The notes under the pieces were generated by a model that saw nothing but the letters and a program-made list of their open reading frames with translations, did not search any database and was not told the DNA's origin. A stretch of DNA of 64,000 bases from Nitrosospira sp. NpAV (GTDB taxonomy: Bacteria > Pseudomonadota > Gammaproteobacteria > Burkholderiales > Nitrosomonadaceae). The stretch is taken from positions 207,680-271,679 of the forward strand of contig NZ_JXQM01000019.1 in the NCBI RefSeq assembly GCF_000832065.1. Direction: 5' to 3'. Each line of letters opens with the position of its first letter. Position 1 is the stretch's first letter. Below, piece by piece: positions 27,479-35,455 of this stretch. A program made the translations under genes and the position numbers.

Positions 27479-28135
27479 TCAGTAGACATAAGGAATGAGC
27501 CGCCAGGTACGGACGCGATAGGCTTCGTATGTGGCTCCAAAATGCTCCGCGAGCAAACGCTCTTCGGAGTGGATACGCGCAATGAGAGGCGGGATGAACA
27601 GCACCGCCAGCGCCACGCCAATAATTGAGCGGAATGCAAGACCCCACCCAAAGACGCTGACAAGAAGTCCGAGGTAGCTGGGGTTGCGCACTAGGCCGTA
27701 TATGCCGTCGGTTATGAGTTGATGGTTCTTCTGGATGGCGACCAGGCCACTGAATCGCTTGCCGAGCACAAAGACCGGCCAAAGCCTGAGCGCACCACCG
27801 CCAAAGAAAAGCATAACACCCAGCCAGCGCACGCCGTTCCCGCCAAAGGTCAACAGGTCGGTGCGGTCGGAGAAGGCCGGCAAAAATCCATCCAGAAGGC
27901 CGATGATTAGGAAAGCGAACAGCACCCAGCGATTACCGCGATCTTCCTTTTCGCCCGGGCTGAGATTGCCGCTGGTAAAGGCAGCCGCAATCGTCAGTCC
28001 CAACGTCACCACAACAAGGGCGACCCGTGCAGGATGCGACAGAAAGGGTCCGATCCCGCCGCAGCCCCAGGCGGCAAGTCCTAGCCAGACAACAACCGAA
28101 ACGAGTGCGATCAGGAAGGTAATCATTCTGGACAT
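27479..28135 (-). CDS. Isoprenylcysteine-carboxylmethyltransferase-like membrane protein
   Basis: A 218-aa inner-membrane protein with several hydrophobic helices. The C-terminal half has the phospholipid/isoprenylcysteine methyltransferase signature: LITDGIYGLVRNPSYLGLLV, then IARIHSEERLLAEHFGATY and EAYRVRTWRLIPYVY. The substrate in bacteria is unknown. The start at 28135 has GGGGAG upstream; the ATG at 28156 has not. It is followed upstream by a DUF899 gene on the same strand with a 140-bp gap. Confidence 0.82.
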   Translation of the reverse strand: MSRMITFLIALVSVVVWLGLAAWGCGGIGPFLSHPARVALVVVTLGLTIAAAFTSGNLSPGEKEDRGNRWVLFAFLIIGLLDGFLPAFSDRTDLLTFGGNGVRWLGVMLFFGGGALRLWPVFVLGKRFSGLVAIQKNHQLITDGIYGLVRNPSYLGLLVSVFGWGLAFRSIIGVALAVLFIPPLIARIHSEERLLAEHFGATYEAYRVRTWRLIPYVY

Positions 28136-28275
28136 ATCAAGCTCCCCTATCCGCATGCAGATTGCAGGACCCCCTCCACACCCGCAATCTTCCGGAGGCA
28201 GCTCACGAACGGAAAAATAGTACGGTAAGCTTCAGCAGATATTCCGGTAAGGACAAATACATGGATACCCTGAGA

Positions 28276-28932
28276 CTACCCGTCCATGTATTCATCGTGC
28301 AGCCGCCACCACTGATACGGTTCCGTCTGCGGCGTTCCTTTTGGCGACTCTTCCCAAGTTTCCTGCCGGCCGAGCGGCGTGAGATCGAGAAGTGTCCAGA
28401 CGGTCCCGAGTGTCTCAACGCCGCGTCCCGTGGTGAAATATGTGCGATAGATATTGCCGCCGTCGCGATAGAAGACATTGAGGCCGAAATAGCGGGGCAC
28501 GTCGAAATCCGCGTTGAAATCGTCCATGGTCGAGAACCACGGCATTTGCCAACCCATGCGTTTCCGGAACGCCTCGATCTCATCCACCGGGGCACGCGAG
28601 ACGAAGACCAGCGCGGTGTCGCGCGTGTGAAGATGCGCGAGATGCGGGATCTGGTCGCCGACCATGGCACACCCCGTGCAAGGCGCGGGATCGGCCGGCC
28701 TGAGCATGTGATGATAGACAATGAGTTGTTTTCGCCCGCCGAACAGGCCGGGAAGGTCGGTCTTGCCGTCCGGTCCGTCGAATTCATAGGTTTTTTCAAC
28801 CTTCATCCATGGTGCGCGGCGGCGTTCGGCGGCGAGCCTGTCATGCGCCTTCGTAAGTTCCTTTTCCTTGCTAAGCAGCGTCGCATGGGCTTCCAGCCAT
28901 TCGTTGCGGGATACGATTTTTCGGTTCTCCAT
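28276..28932 (-). CDS. DUF899 thioredoxin-like protein
   Basis: A 218-aa protein of the DUF899 family, a thioredoxin-fold group. The pattern is RNEWLEAHATLLSKEKELT at the N-terminus, WMKVEKTYEFDGPDGKTDL in the middle, the dithiol APCTGCAMVGDQIPHLAHL, and WFSTMDDFNADFDVPRYFG towards the end. The CxxC pair suggests redox activity, but the function of the family is not established. GGAGAATTG precedes the start. The region upstream is a decayed transposase end. Confidence 0.88.
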   Translation of the reverse strand: MENRKIVSRNEWLEAHATLLSKEKELTKAHDRLAAERRRAPWMKVEKTYEFDGPDGKTDLPGLFGGRKQLIVYHHMLRPADPAPCTGCAMVGDQIPHLAHLHTRDTALVFVSRAPVDEIEAFRKRMGWQMPWFSTMDDFNADFDVPRYFGLNVFYRDGGNIYRTYFTTGRGVETLGTVWTLLDLTPLGRQETWEESPKGTPQTEPYQWWRLHDEYMDG

Positions 28933-28977
28933 TTCAATTCTCCTTTGAGAGATCAGCAGTCAACAGAGAGATCAACA

Positions 28978-29142
28978 GGGTCAGACTCGATTGATCTTGA
29001 ATTGTTCTGATTTCCTATCCCACCCTTGGCCTTGGACTCTACCCACCTCTTCAATTTCTCTTGAATATCTCGCTTGAACGATCATTTCCCAAGACCCAAG
29101 CTTTGTTTGTCGCTTCTTTGATCGTGTTAATGCTCTTGACCA
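28978..29142 (-). pseudogene. REP-associated (Y1) transposase remnant, C-terminal end
   Basis: Read on the minus strand it encodes SINTIKEATNKAWVLGND and then a shifted frame. The same sequence, from TCTTGAATTGTTCTG through to the GGGTCAGACTCGATTGATC end, recurs in opposite orientation at 42721-42893. It is the C-terminal end of the same transposase family seen at 34648 and 42256. Confidence 0.7.
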
Positions 29143-29460
29143 TCATTCTGGCAACACCCCATACTCAACCGGGAATTTGACGTAAAACAGTTCCAATTTT
29201 TCTTTTCTCAATAGGGCCAGGAAATGCTCGGTTTCATCCTCGCTCATGATAAATCCCACCTCTACCGGCAAGTCCGCGCCCAGCTCAATAAAGGTTGCTT
29301 CGTGCAACCTTCCGTGCCGCCCGAACCCCGCAATGGCACGCACTGCCGTACCTCCATGAATACCGTGTTTTTTTGCGTACTCTAATAACCATTCAAACAA
29401 CAGTATGCCGCGGTGCTCGCGGTGCTCGCTCACATAAAACTTGAGAAAGGTTCCCTGCAT
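29143..29460 (-). CDS. DUF190 protein beside crcB
   Basis: A 105-aa PII-like-fold protein: GTFLKFYVSEHREHRGILLF, then GIHGGTAVRAIAGFGRHGRL and LPVEVGFIMSEDETEHFL are typical for DUF190. Proteins of this family are often encoded with CrcB fluoride channels, and here the gene lies only 28 bp downstream of crcB on the same strand. A role in fluoride response is inferred from that link; the biochemical role is not known. Confidence 0.9.
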   Translation of the reverse strand: MQGTFLKFYVSEHREHRGILLFEWLLEYAKKHGIHGGTAVRAIAGFGRHGRLHEATFIELGADLPVEVGFIMSEDETEHFLALLRKEKLELFYVKFPVEYGVLPE

Positions 29461-29488
29461 ACGGGCCTCTATTTGCGACGAACTGGGA

Positions 29489-29875
29489 TCAATGCTGCAC
29501 CAGCCATTTGATGGTCAATATTCCCAGCACTGTCATTGCCAGAGAGCCGGCCAGGTGCGAAAAGACGATGGTGAAAGCCCAGCCATATTGCTCGCGCAGC
29601 AGGAGCGCGACCGTTTCCGCGGAAAAGGTCGAGAAAGTGGTCAAGCCACCAAGAAAGCCGGTGATGATGAAGAGCCGCCCTTCTGGCGGCAAGGTGGTAT
29701 TGTGAGAAAAATACTCTACTGCAACACCCACGAGATAGCCGCCCATGATATTTGCAGCCAAGGTGCCGAAAGGAAGAGTGGGAAATACCGGATTCAACAT
29801 CGCACCCAATCCCCAGCGAAGCCATGCTCCCAGTGCCGCGCCTAATCCCACCGCAGTTACAGCATAGATGCTCAC
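29489..29875 (-). CDS. crcB: CrcB/Fluc fluoride channel
   Basis: A 128-aa dual-topology membrane protein that exports fluoride as a dimer. Family motifs are GAALGAWLRWGLG at the start, FGTLAANIMGGYLVG in the second helix and FLGGLTTFSTFSAET, which holds the pore Phe and Thr residues. I place the start at the GTG 29875 (VSIYAVTAVG); the frame is open further upstream to 30094, but those residues do not look like CrcB. I searched the upstream region for a fluoride riboswitch and found none. DUF190 follows in the same operon. Confidence 0.9.
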   Translation of the reverse strand: MSIYAVTAVGLGAALGAWLRWGLGAMLNPVFPTLPFGTLAANIMGGYLVGVAVEYFSHNTTLPPEGRLFIITGFLGGLTTFSTFSAETVALLLREQYGWAFTIVFSHLAGSLAMTVLGILTIKWLVQH

Positions 29876-30129
29876 TTTTTTTATCTCTGATTTATTGATA
29901 AAGCTTGCATACGGCAACGGAGCCCATAAAGTCCGGCTAACACTGCTAATTCTATTCTCCAGATCAATATTGCATTGAACAACATATCCATACCATCCCT
30001 GAACGACTGGTTCTATTGGGATCTTGCATCCTTTACGGCGGTCTTCGCAAAGATCAGCCTGGAAAAGGGTTAGAGCTGGCTCTTGTTCCGCCACCCAAAC
30101 CCCCGCTTCGGCGAGGTGCCGGAGGCAAG

Positions 30130-30498
30130 TTATTCAGCCAGCAGATTTACCGGCACGTCCAGCGCGCGTGACAGGGCAGTCAATACGGCTATTGTTCCCA
30201 CCCTTTTTCTGCCCTCTATTTGACTGAGAAATGGCTTGCTTATCCCAGCTTTCTCCGCCAGGGCTTGCTGAGTCAGTTTGCGATAAGTCCGCCATGCCTT
30301 GATGGGATGGGTGCCCTCAAGGATTGTGTGGGTGACCTCCCCAGGGATGCGGCTGCCGTCATCCACGGCCTTTGCTTTATCGTAGAGTGCGATACCGCCG
30401 ATATCCGCCGAGGCCTTTACCAGACGCTCGAATATTTCTATGGGAACAATGGCATATTCCCGTTTGCCGTTTCGTTCGATGAACTGAATATCACTCAT
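30130..30498 (-). CDS. XRE-family antitoxin (HigA/RelB-like)
   Basis: A 122-aa protein. The N-terminal part (MSDIQFIERNGKREYAIVPI, then IFERLVKASADIGG) is the toxin-binding type of segment. The C-terminal half is a Cro/C1 helix-turn-helix: LTQQALAEKAGISKPFLSQI then EGRKRVGTIAVLTALSRALD. GGAGG stands ten bases before ATG 30498. The stop codon of the upstream toxin gene overlaps this ATG (ATGA), a classic toxin-antitoxin coupling. The toxin gene itself is frameshifted, so this antitoxin is now an orphan. Confidence 0.85.
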   Translation of the reverse strand: MSDIQFIERNGKREYAIVPIEIFERLVKASADIGGIALYDKAKAVDDGSRIPGEVTHTILEGTHPIKAWRTYRKLTQQALAEKAGISKPFLSQIEGRKRVGTIAVLTALSRALDVPVNLLAE

Positions 30499-30753
30499 CT
30501 GTATATGCCTCCACGTGACCCGATCGCCAGTATGATTATCACCAGGTGGCCGTTGTCTATTTCGTAAATTACCCACCAGTTCCCCAACCATAGCCGGAAG
30601 CCGGAGCGGCCCTCCGCTTTTTGATATTATTATTCGAAGCATGCGGATTTTCCGCCAGCTGCTCGATCATGCCATGGATCGTGATCAACGTATTGCGGGA
30701 GCACCAATCTCAGAATTTTGAACGCTTCGCGGCTGCATTCAATCCTGAACATT
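30495..30753 (-). pseudogene. RelE/ParE-type toxin, frameshifted
   Basis: Three pieces in three frames make one RelE-like protein: MFRIECSREAFKILRL at the N-terminus, then IHGMIEQLAENPHASNNNIK, then GRSGFRLWLGNWWVIYEIDN and HLVIIILAIGSRGGIYR at the C-terminus. Start to stop is 259 bases, not a multiple of three, so two frameshifts (near 30685 and 30615) inactivate it. The stop codon overlaps the antitoxin start. An AT-rich promoter region lies just upstream of 30753. Confidence 0.78.
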
Positions 30754-30925
30754 TACTAATATTAGCATAGTGCTAACTCCATGGCGAACGTCAACGGTTT
30801 TGTTGCGCCGAAATCCCTCTCCAGTTTGCTGAGAGCGCCACTATAGAATCATTGCGGTGATAGGCATCTCGGGCTTTTTGATTGACCGCCGAGCCTCAAA
30901 CAATTAGTATATGCACCTCTCCAAT

Positions 30926-31001
30926 TCCCCGATAGCTCAGTCGGTAGAGCGACGGACTGTTAATCCGCAGGTCCCAGGTTCGAGCCCTGGTCGGGGAGCC
31001 A
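30926..31001 (+). tRNA. tRNA-Asn (GTT)
   Basis: A complete cloverleaf. The acceptor stem is TCCCCGA paired with TCGGGGA, the D-arm AGCTCAGTCGGTAGAGC, the anticodon loop CTGTTAA with GTT, and the T-arm CCAGG TTCGAGC CCTGG. A genomically encoded CCA follows the discriminator G. An integrase remnant begins 115 bp downstream, so this gene has served as a phage or island attachment site. Confidence 0.96.
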
Positions 31002-31115
31002 AGTACATAGAATTATCTTCCTTAATCATCAGTTACTTAGGCCGCGTATAGGCTTCTTGTGGTGGTACTTTTATGGTACCATCTAATGAAACTATTGCTT
31101 AGTAGAGTTCTCATC

Positions 31116-31333
31116 TTGGAAATCCGCTACGTTTACCTACGGGGTAAGGCCCATTACTACCAACGTAAAATGCCGAGGGATTTACTCTCCCGCTACCCGG
31201 TTCTACTCATATCAAGGTTAACCTAAAAACTACCGACCCCTCATCAATTGCTAAAAAGGTACGCGAACTCAATAGGCGCTACGAGTCAACCTCCTCCTTC
31301 TCTCCCACGTCCAGGAGCATATTGGTGCCGTGA
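31116..31333 (+). pseudogene. Tyrosine integrase, N-terminal remnant
   Basis: Starting from TTG 31116 the frame gives IRYVYLRGKAHYYQRKMPRD then LLSRYP. After a frameshift near 31198 it continues GSTHIKVNLKTTDPSSIAKK then VRELNRRYES and ends at 31333. This is the N-terminal domain found in many phage integrases (RG..YYQR..P.DL, then the SLKT.D...A...A). It sits directly after tRNA-Asn. The region 31002-31115 shows nothing else. Confidence 0.72.
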
Positions 31334-31490
31334 TCCCACCCCGGCAGGTCCTTTACGCTCCCCCTCCAGTTTCCTCTTCAGGTTTTCCACTTAATCTCTC
31401 TAAGGGTTCTCTTTAGTTATTTCTACTGGTTCCATACTGTACAGCCAGTGTTATCATTGGGGGCCTTACAACCCTTAAGGAGTCCCCACC

Positions 31491-31781
31491 ATGAAGTCCA
31501 ATTATGTAGCAGGCGTTGTACTACTTCTAGTTGCAGGAGGAGCTACTGCCAGTTGCCTCCCAGAACCCGGCTCTATAATTTGTCAGGACTCCCAAGGTGA
31601 GTACCACGTAGCCCCGCACTCTGAGGACTCTATAAATAAGACCTATGAGCCTCCCAAGAGTGCTTCGCCTTCTTATGAAACAAGTAGCCTTAGCTCCGCT
31701 CTAGACACCTCAGATGGGCGTCCCAACACTACCAATATAAAGGATGACCCTAAGGAGTACTTTAGGCAGTACCAGCAGTAA
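31491..31781 (+). CDS. Small secreted protein of the island
   Basis: A 96-aa protein with a signal peptide (MKSNYVAGVVLLLVAGGATA) and two Cys residues just after it (SCLPEPGSIICQ). The mature part is hydrophilic and Ser/Pro-rich. AAGGAG precedes ATG 31491. The first Cys after the cleavage region could make it a lipoprotein, but the lipobox is poor. No family is recognised. Its composition is lower in GC than the housekeeping genes, and it lies between two recombinase remnants. Confidence 0.6.
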   Translation: MKSNYVAGVVLLLVAGGATASCLPEPGSIICQDSQGEYHVAPHSEDSINKTYEPPKSASPSYETSSLSSALDTSDGRPNTTNIKDDPKEYFRQYQQ

Positions 31782-31871
31782 GAATACCTAAACAGCAACA
31801 CCTCAGAAGGCCATCCTAATCGGTGGCTTTCTCTTGCCTGAATCCCTTCCGCTTTAATTCCTCCTCCAGGG

Positions 31872-32044
31872 TCACTCCCTGACCCCTCTAGAATCCTGCA
31901 CAGCCGTGTAACCATATGGCACTCGCCCGCCATTGAAATATCCACCCCGCTCGATCTTTGACATGCTGCGAAGGGTGTCTGCGCTGATCTGTCTACTGTA
32001 GTGCTCATCGAAGATCTCCAACATTGATTCCATCATCCAACCGG
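31872..32044 (-). pseudogene. Serine recombinase remnant
   Basis: The minus strand reads MMESMLEIFDEHYSRQISAD then RSMSKIERGGYFNGGRVPYG and YTAV. That is the hinge between the catalytic and DNA-binding domains of large serine recombinases (EYYSR...G..R...RG....G..P.GY). Both the N-terminal catalytic Ser domain and the C-terminal domain are missing. Confidence 0.65.
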
Positions 32045-32074
32045 AATCCGTGCGGTTATGCTTGCGAGCGTGTA

Positions 32075-32383
32075 TCACCGCACCCGGCCCATCCCCGTTG
32101 GCGCGCGGGATTTCAGCCCCCATCCCATCAATCCACCCACCGTCAACATCGCCAGCGAAATACCCACCACGATCGGTGCCGTATAACGCGACTGCTCAAT
32201 TGCATCCAGCCCCTTATCAAAAATGTTATCGGCGCTCTTGTTGAACTCCTCCGCCCGCGCTATTGCTTCCTGCAAGGTCTTGTGCAACGCCTCGGCATGG
32301 GCATCTCGTGCCTGAGTCAGCGCCGTTTTCAATGATTCCCGCAATGCCTGCAATTGTTCCTTCATTTTGTCCGCGACATTCAT
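32075..32383 (-). CDS. Small coiled-coil protein with C-terminal membrane anchor
   Basis: A 102-aa protein: a long helix (MKEQLQALRESLKTALTQAR and onward to AEEFNKSADNIFDKGLDAIE) followed by one membrane helix (APIVVGISLAMLTVGGLMGW). AGAAGGAGAAG precedes ATG 32383. It lies directly downstream of a phage tail-protein remnant and may be a phage-derived accessory gene; a mobilisation-type protein is another possibility. No family can be assigned with confidence. Confidence 0.55.
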   Translation of the reverse strand: MNVADKMKEQLQALRESLKTALTQARDAHAEALHKTLQEAIARAEEFNKSADNIFDKGLDAIEQSRYTAPIVVGISLAMLTVGGLMGWGLKSRAPTGMGRVR

Positions 32384-32418
32384 CTCTCTTCTCCTTCTAT
32401 GGTTAAAAGTAATTCCCG

Positions 32419-32842
32419 TTACCATTGGATCGCATCCACCGCTGCTAGCGTGGCGGCCGCGTCGATTTCCGCCTTGCACCCCTTGGCGTGGTTGTGCAGC
32501 TCCAGCGCGTAGCTGGCCAGCGCTGCCGGCGCCGATCATCGCTTCGTCATCCAGTGTCACCCTGCTGTTATCCTGCACCGTCCGGTCGATCGAGAATGGC
32601 TGTCCGCCCGCAATGGCGGCTTGCGCTGCCAGTGAGGCGACGCTGATGCGTGCACGCTGCGCTGATCGCTATTGAACATCTTGCTCAGGTACGAAAACCC
32701 CGCCGCCTCCAGCGTATCGCGCCGTGAATTGATCTGAGCGTGCGCATCCGCCTTGACCTGCGCCAACGTCCGTGTTGGCGTAACGACGCTTGCGGCTTTC
32801 CAGCGGGTTATGTATTTCTGATAGGGCCGAAATGCGGTCACC
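32419..32842 (-). pseudogene. Phage tail protein remnant (DUF4376-like)
   Basis: Pieces in different frames on the minus strand read RTLAQVKADAHAQINSRRDT, LEAAGFSYLSKMFNSDQRSV, SLAAQAAIAGGQPFSID, DNSRVTLDDEAMIGAG and ASYALELHNHAKGCKAEIDA followed by AAVDAIQW. This is the C-terminal DUF4376 domain of many phage tail or fibre proteins, broken by frameshifts. Upstream, to about 33230, only an unrelated 13-bp repeat (32866-32878) and no gene are seen. Confidence 0.68.
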
Positions 32843-33231
32843 CCTATAGGCCGGTTACGGTTTATTGGGGTAGGGTCACTATCTCCTCTCCATCCTTCCA
32901 ATCCTTGACTACCAGCCGCTGACAACGCCAATCCGAAGGTAGCGATTGCTATCAAGACTTGAAGCGCAGTGCCAGCGAATATTTGTGAGTGCCCATAAAA
33001 AAAGCCCACCGAATTGGCAGGCCAGTAATGCAAAAACCCATTGGGTTATGGGTGGGTTTACGAATTACGTGACTTTCGAGTGGCTTTCTCTCACTCTATA
33101 CCTTGTATTTACAGGTGCTTCCCGTATATGCCCAGGAAATTGAATGACCCGATATTTGGTACGCCATCGTACAGATAAAACTCGTGAAAAGAGCATAATA
33201 AAAATGTCCAATCAAAACGAGGAGAATCAAA

Positions 33232-33390
33232 ATGACTCTCGGAACAATTCTTATGATTGTGCTGATACTTGCGCTGGTGGGTGCGATTCCGGCATGGGGT
33301 TACAGCAGCGGCTGGGGTTATGGTCCGAGTGGGGGTATCGGAACCATACTGTTAATAGTGCTCATTTTGGTTTTATTGGGGCACATATAG
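33232..33390 (+). CDS. DUF3309 small hydrophobic protein
   Basis: A 52-aa protein: MTLGTILMIVLILALVGAIP, then AWGYSSGWGYGPSGG, then IGTILLIVLILVLLGHI. Two hydrophobic helices joined by a Gly/Ser/Trp-rich loop are the hallmark of DUF3309. GAGGAG stands eight bases before ATG 33232. The role of the family is unknown. Confidence 0.85.
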   Translation: MTLGTILMIVLILALVGAIPAWGYSSGWGYGPSGGIGTILLIVLILVLLGHI

Positions 33391-33472
33391 TCGATTGATC
33401 CGAAAGCTATGCATAATGCTTTTCCGGCGATGTGACTAGTGCGTGCACCTATGTCGCCCGCGGTGAGGCATG

Positions 33473-33494
33473 GCCCGCCTACAAGCGGGCTTTA
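33473..33494 (+). terminator. Possible terminator after the DUF3309 gene
   Basis: GCCCGC and GCGGGC form a perfect 6-bp stem around CTACAA, followed by TTTAG. The T-run is short, so termination strength is uncertain. Confidence 0.45.
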
Positions 33495-33625
33495 GACACC
33501 CAATTGGCGATTTATACCGGCAAGCCACCGACCGCTGATTGAGATCCGTCCTTGGGCTTGAAGTCGTCATCCGAATTTTTCGTTCAGTTTATAAGTCCTG
33601 ATCCTAGCGAGGCTGTCTAATATTT

Positions 33626-34360
33626 TTAGAATAATCCGCACCCCTTGCGACGGTTCGCCGCGAGGCCCACGAGGCCGGCGAGCAACAGCCAGCCTGTCGC
33701 GGGGAGTGGCACGGGGGCCGCTTCTACAGGGATATCCACGGGGCCGGTGCCATTGCCGGGCGTGGCCCAGGAAAGCGAGTTGATATTGTAGCTGACTCGG
33801 CCATAGGTGAAGTCCAGCGCCAGGAAGAGATTACCTGCGAATTCCTTGGCAAGGTCCAGCGTAAAGCTTGAAGTGCCGCGATTCGACGCGTTGGCGGCGT
33901 CCCATGGGTTGTAGGTGACATCGAAATTGCCGGCAAGAAGATCCTGGCTGCCATGAACCTTCCCATCGCCCTGATCGACATAGTAGGCGCCGGAAAACGG
34001 CACATAGCTGTAGTAGATGGTGCCGCCGCCATTTTCATAAGCGCTAGGGTTATAAGGTCCGGTCAGTGAGAAATCAAAAACGATGGATGTTGCGCCCGGC
34101 ACCAGGCCGGAGAACTGGAAGATGTCGAGTCGATCGCCGCCCATCCACTCCGGCGCGCCCGTGCCCGTAACGCCGGTCGTGCCGGTGGCAACGACGGTCG
34201 GCGCAACCCAGTTGTTGGAGAAATTGCCGCCAGCCTCGGGCAGGATAAGGGCAGATTCTGCAACGGGGGCCGTGATCGAGGCGGCACAAGCCAGCACCGC
34301 AACGTAGCGTTTCCGAGCTGACATCGCTACAACGGAAGTTAAAAAACTTTCTTTCTTCAT
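33626..34360 (-). CDS. PEP-CTERM/VPLPA exosortase-substrate protein
   Basis: A 244-aa secreted protein. A long signal peptide (YVAVLACAASITAPVAESAL) is followed by a beta-rich domain with many Gly, Ser, Asn and Tyr residues. The C-terminus has the exosortase sorting signal PVPLPATGWLLLAGLVGLAA followed by NRRKG. Such proteins are cleaved by an exosortase and exported to the biofilm matrix or outer surface. AGAGGAA precedes ATG 34360. The exosortase itself is not in the window. Confidence 0.88.
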   Translation of the reverse strand: MKKESFLTSVVAMSARKRYVAVLACAASITAPVAESALILPEAGGNFSNNWVAPTVVATGTTGVTGTGAPEWMGGDRLDIFQFSGLVPGATSIVFDFSLTGPYNPSAYENGGGTIYYSYVPFSGAYYVDQGDGKVHGSQDLLAGNFDVTYNPWDAANASNRGTSSFTLDLAKEFAGNLFLALDFTYGRVSYNINSLSWATPGNGTGPVDIPVEAAPVPLPATGWLLLAGLVGLAANRRKGCGLF

Positions 34361-34647
34361 GTATTCCTCTTGGTTTTTTATACTACTAAAACCCAAACAG
34401 CACTAATCACCCCTATATCTTACCCATTTCGATAGTTCGGTCTATTGGACTGAGGTACACCAGAGTAGAGATGTCACGTTTTTCCGGCATCCGCACTTTG
34501 CATTTCCTCAACCTACCGCGAAAATCTCCAGGGAGGAATGGGCAGAATTACGCCACAGCCTAACCCAACCTACTACGACTAGCCGCTTCTTCCGCCGAAA
34601 CTAACGATGCGGTATAGTCGATGCTTTCCCCGAAATAGACAATCGTG

Positions 34648-34878
34648 ATGGCCCGCTCGCCCAGATTTATCCTTCTCGGCCAACCGCAACACGTTATATT
34701 ACGTGGCAACAATCGAACTGAGATTTTCTGCGCAAAAGCGGATTATCTTTTCTATCTTGAAAAGGTACGGTCAGCCTGCAAGAAACACCACTGCGGGTAC
34801 CGGCAGTTGTTCCAATGGGTCTGGGAAATGACTGGTTCAAGCGAAGTATTCAAGACCTATCGATCCGTTTTCCATTGA
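34648..34878 (+). pseudogene. REP-associated transposase, internally deleted
   Basis: The N-terminal part ARSPRFILLGQPQHVILRGN followed by NRTEIFCAKADYLFYLEKV is the start of an IS200-like Y1 transposase. It then jumps to a sequence related to the C-terminus (WEMTGSSEVFKTYRS), so the HUH and catalytic Tyr region is gone. The 5' flank and the first 100 bp are nearly identical to the copy at 42256. Confidence 0.75.
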
Positions 34879-34910
34879 CCAATAACGTCCGAAAGTAAAC
34901 ATCCGAAATT

Positions 34911-35423
34911 ATGAGGTCATCCAACATCACGAATACCTCTCGATGGCAATATCGGATTCGTGTATCGTTTGACCTCGACGACACACTGACCAGCCATTGC
35001 TGCAAAGTACCGATTGAAACAAGCCTGTTTCCTACGTTCGTTCATCACTGGCTGGGCGAACCGTTACGCCGTGGAACCAAAGGGTTATTTCGTGAGTTGC
35101 GTCACCGTGACTGTAGCGTCTGGATATATACGAGTTCTGGACGATCGCCCGCTTATATCAAACGCTGGTTCCTACTTCACGGAATTCGCATCGACGGCGT
35201 CGTTAATGGAAACCATCACCACCGCGCGGTAAATCGGAACCACCTGAAGCGTTTACCTTCGAAGTTTCCGCCGGCGTTCGGTATCGACCTTCATGTCGAT
35301 GACTCGGAGGGCGTAAAGATGGAGGGAGACGAACTCGGCTTCCGGGTTCTGGTTATCCATCCTCACGACGAGCACTGGATAGAGAAAGTGCTGGAGGCTG
35401 TGGCCACGCTTAAACACGCCTAA
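34911..35423 (+). CDS. HAD-superfamily hydrolase-like protein
   Basis: A 170-aa protein with the HAD motif I RVSFDLDDTLTS near residue 18, motif II in VWIYTSSGRSPAYIKRWF and a DLHVDDSEGV motif IV. It lacks an obvious cap domain and is short for the family. A phosphatase role is likely, substrate unknown. The start has no clear ribosome site, and it follows a transposase remnant by 33 bp, so it could be partly shortened. It is convergent with ppk2. Confidence 0.75.
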   Translation: MRSSNITNTSRWQYRIRVSFDLDDTLTSHCCKVPIETSLFPTFVHHWLGEPLRRGTKGLFRELRHRDCSVWIYTSSGRSPAYIKRWFLLHGIRIDGVVNGNHHHRAVNRNHLKRLPSKFPPAFGIDLHVDDSEGVKMEGDELGFRVLVIHPHDEHWIEKVLEAVATLKHA

Positions 35424-35455
35424 TCTCAATTTGTTGGGGGATGCCGAAAAGGTAG

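Noticed and set aside
29876..30129. Fluoride riboswitch before crcB
   Set aside because: None of the conserved riboswitch segments could be found upstream of the GTG start.
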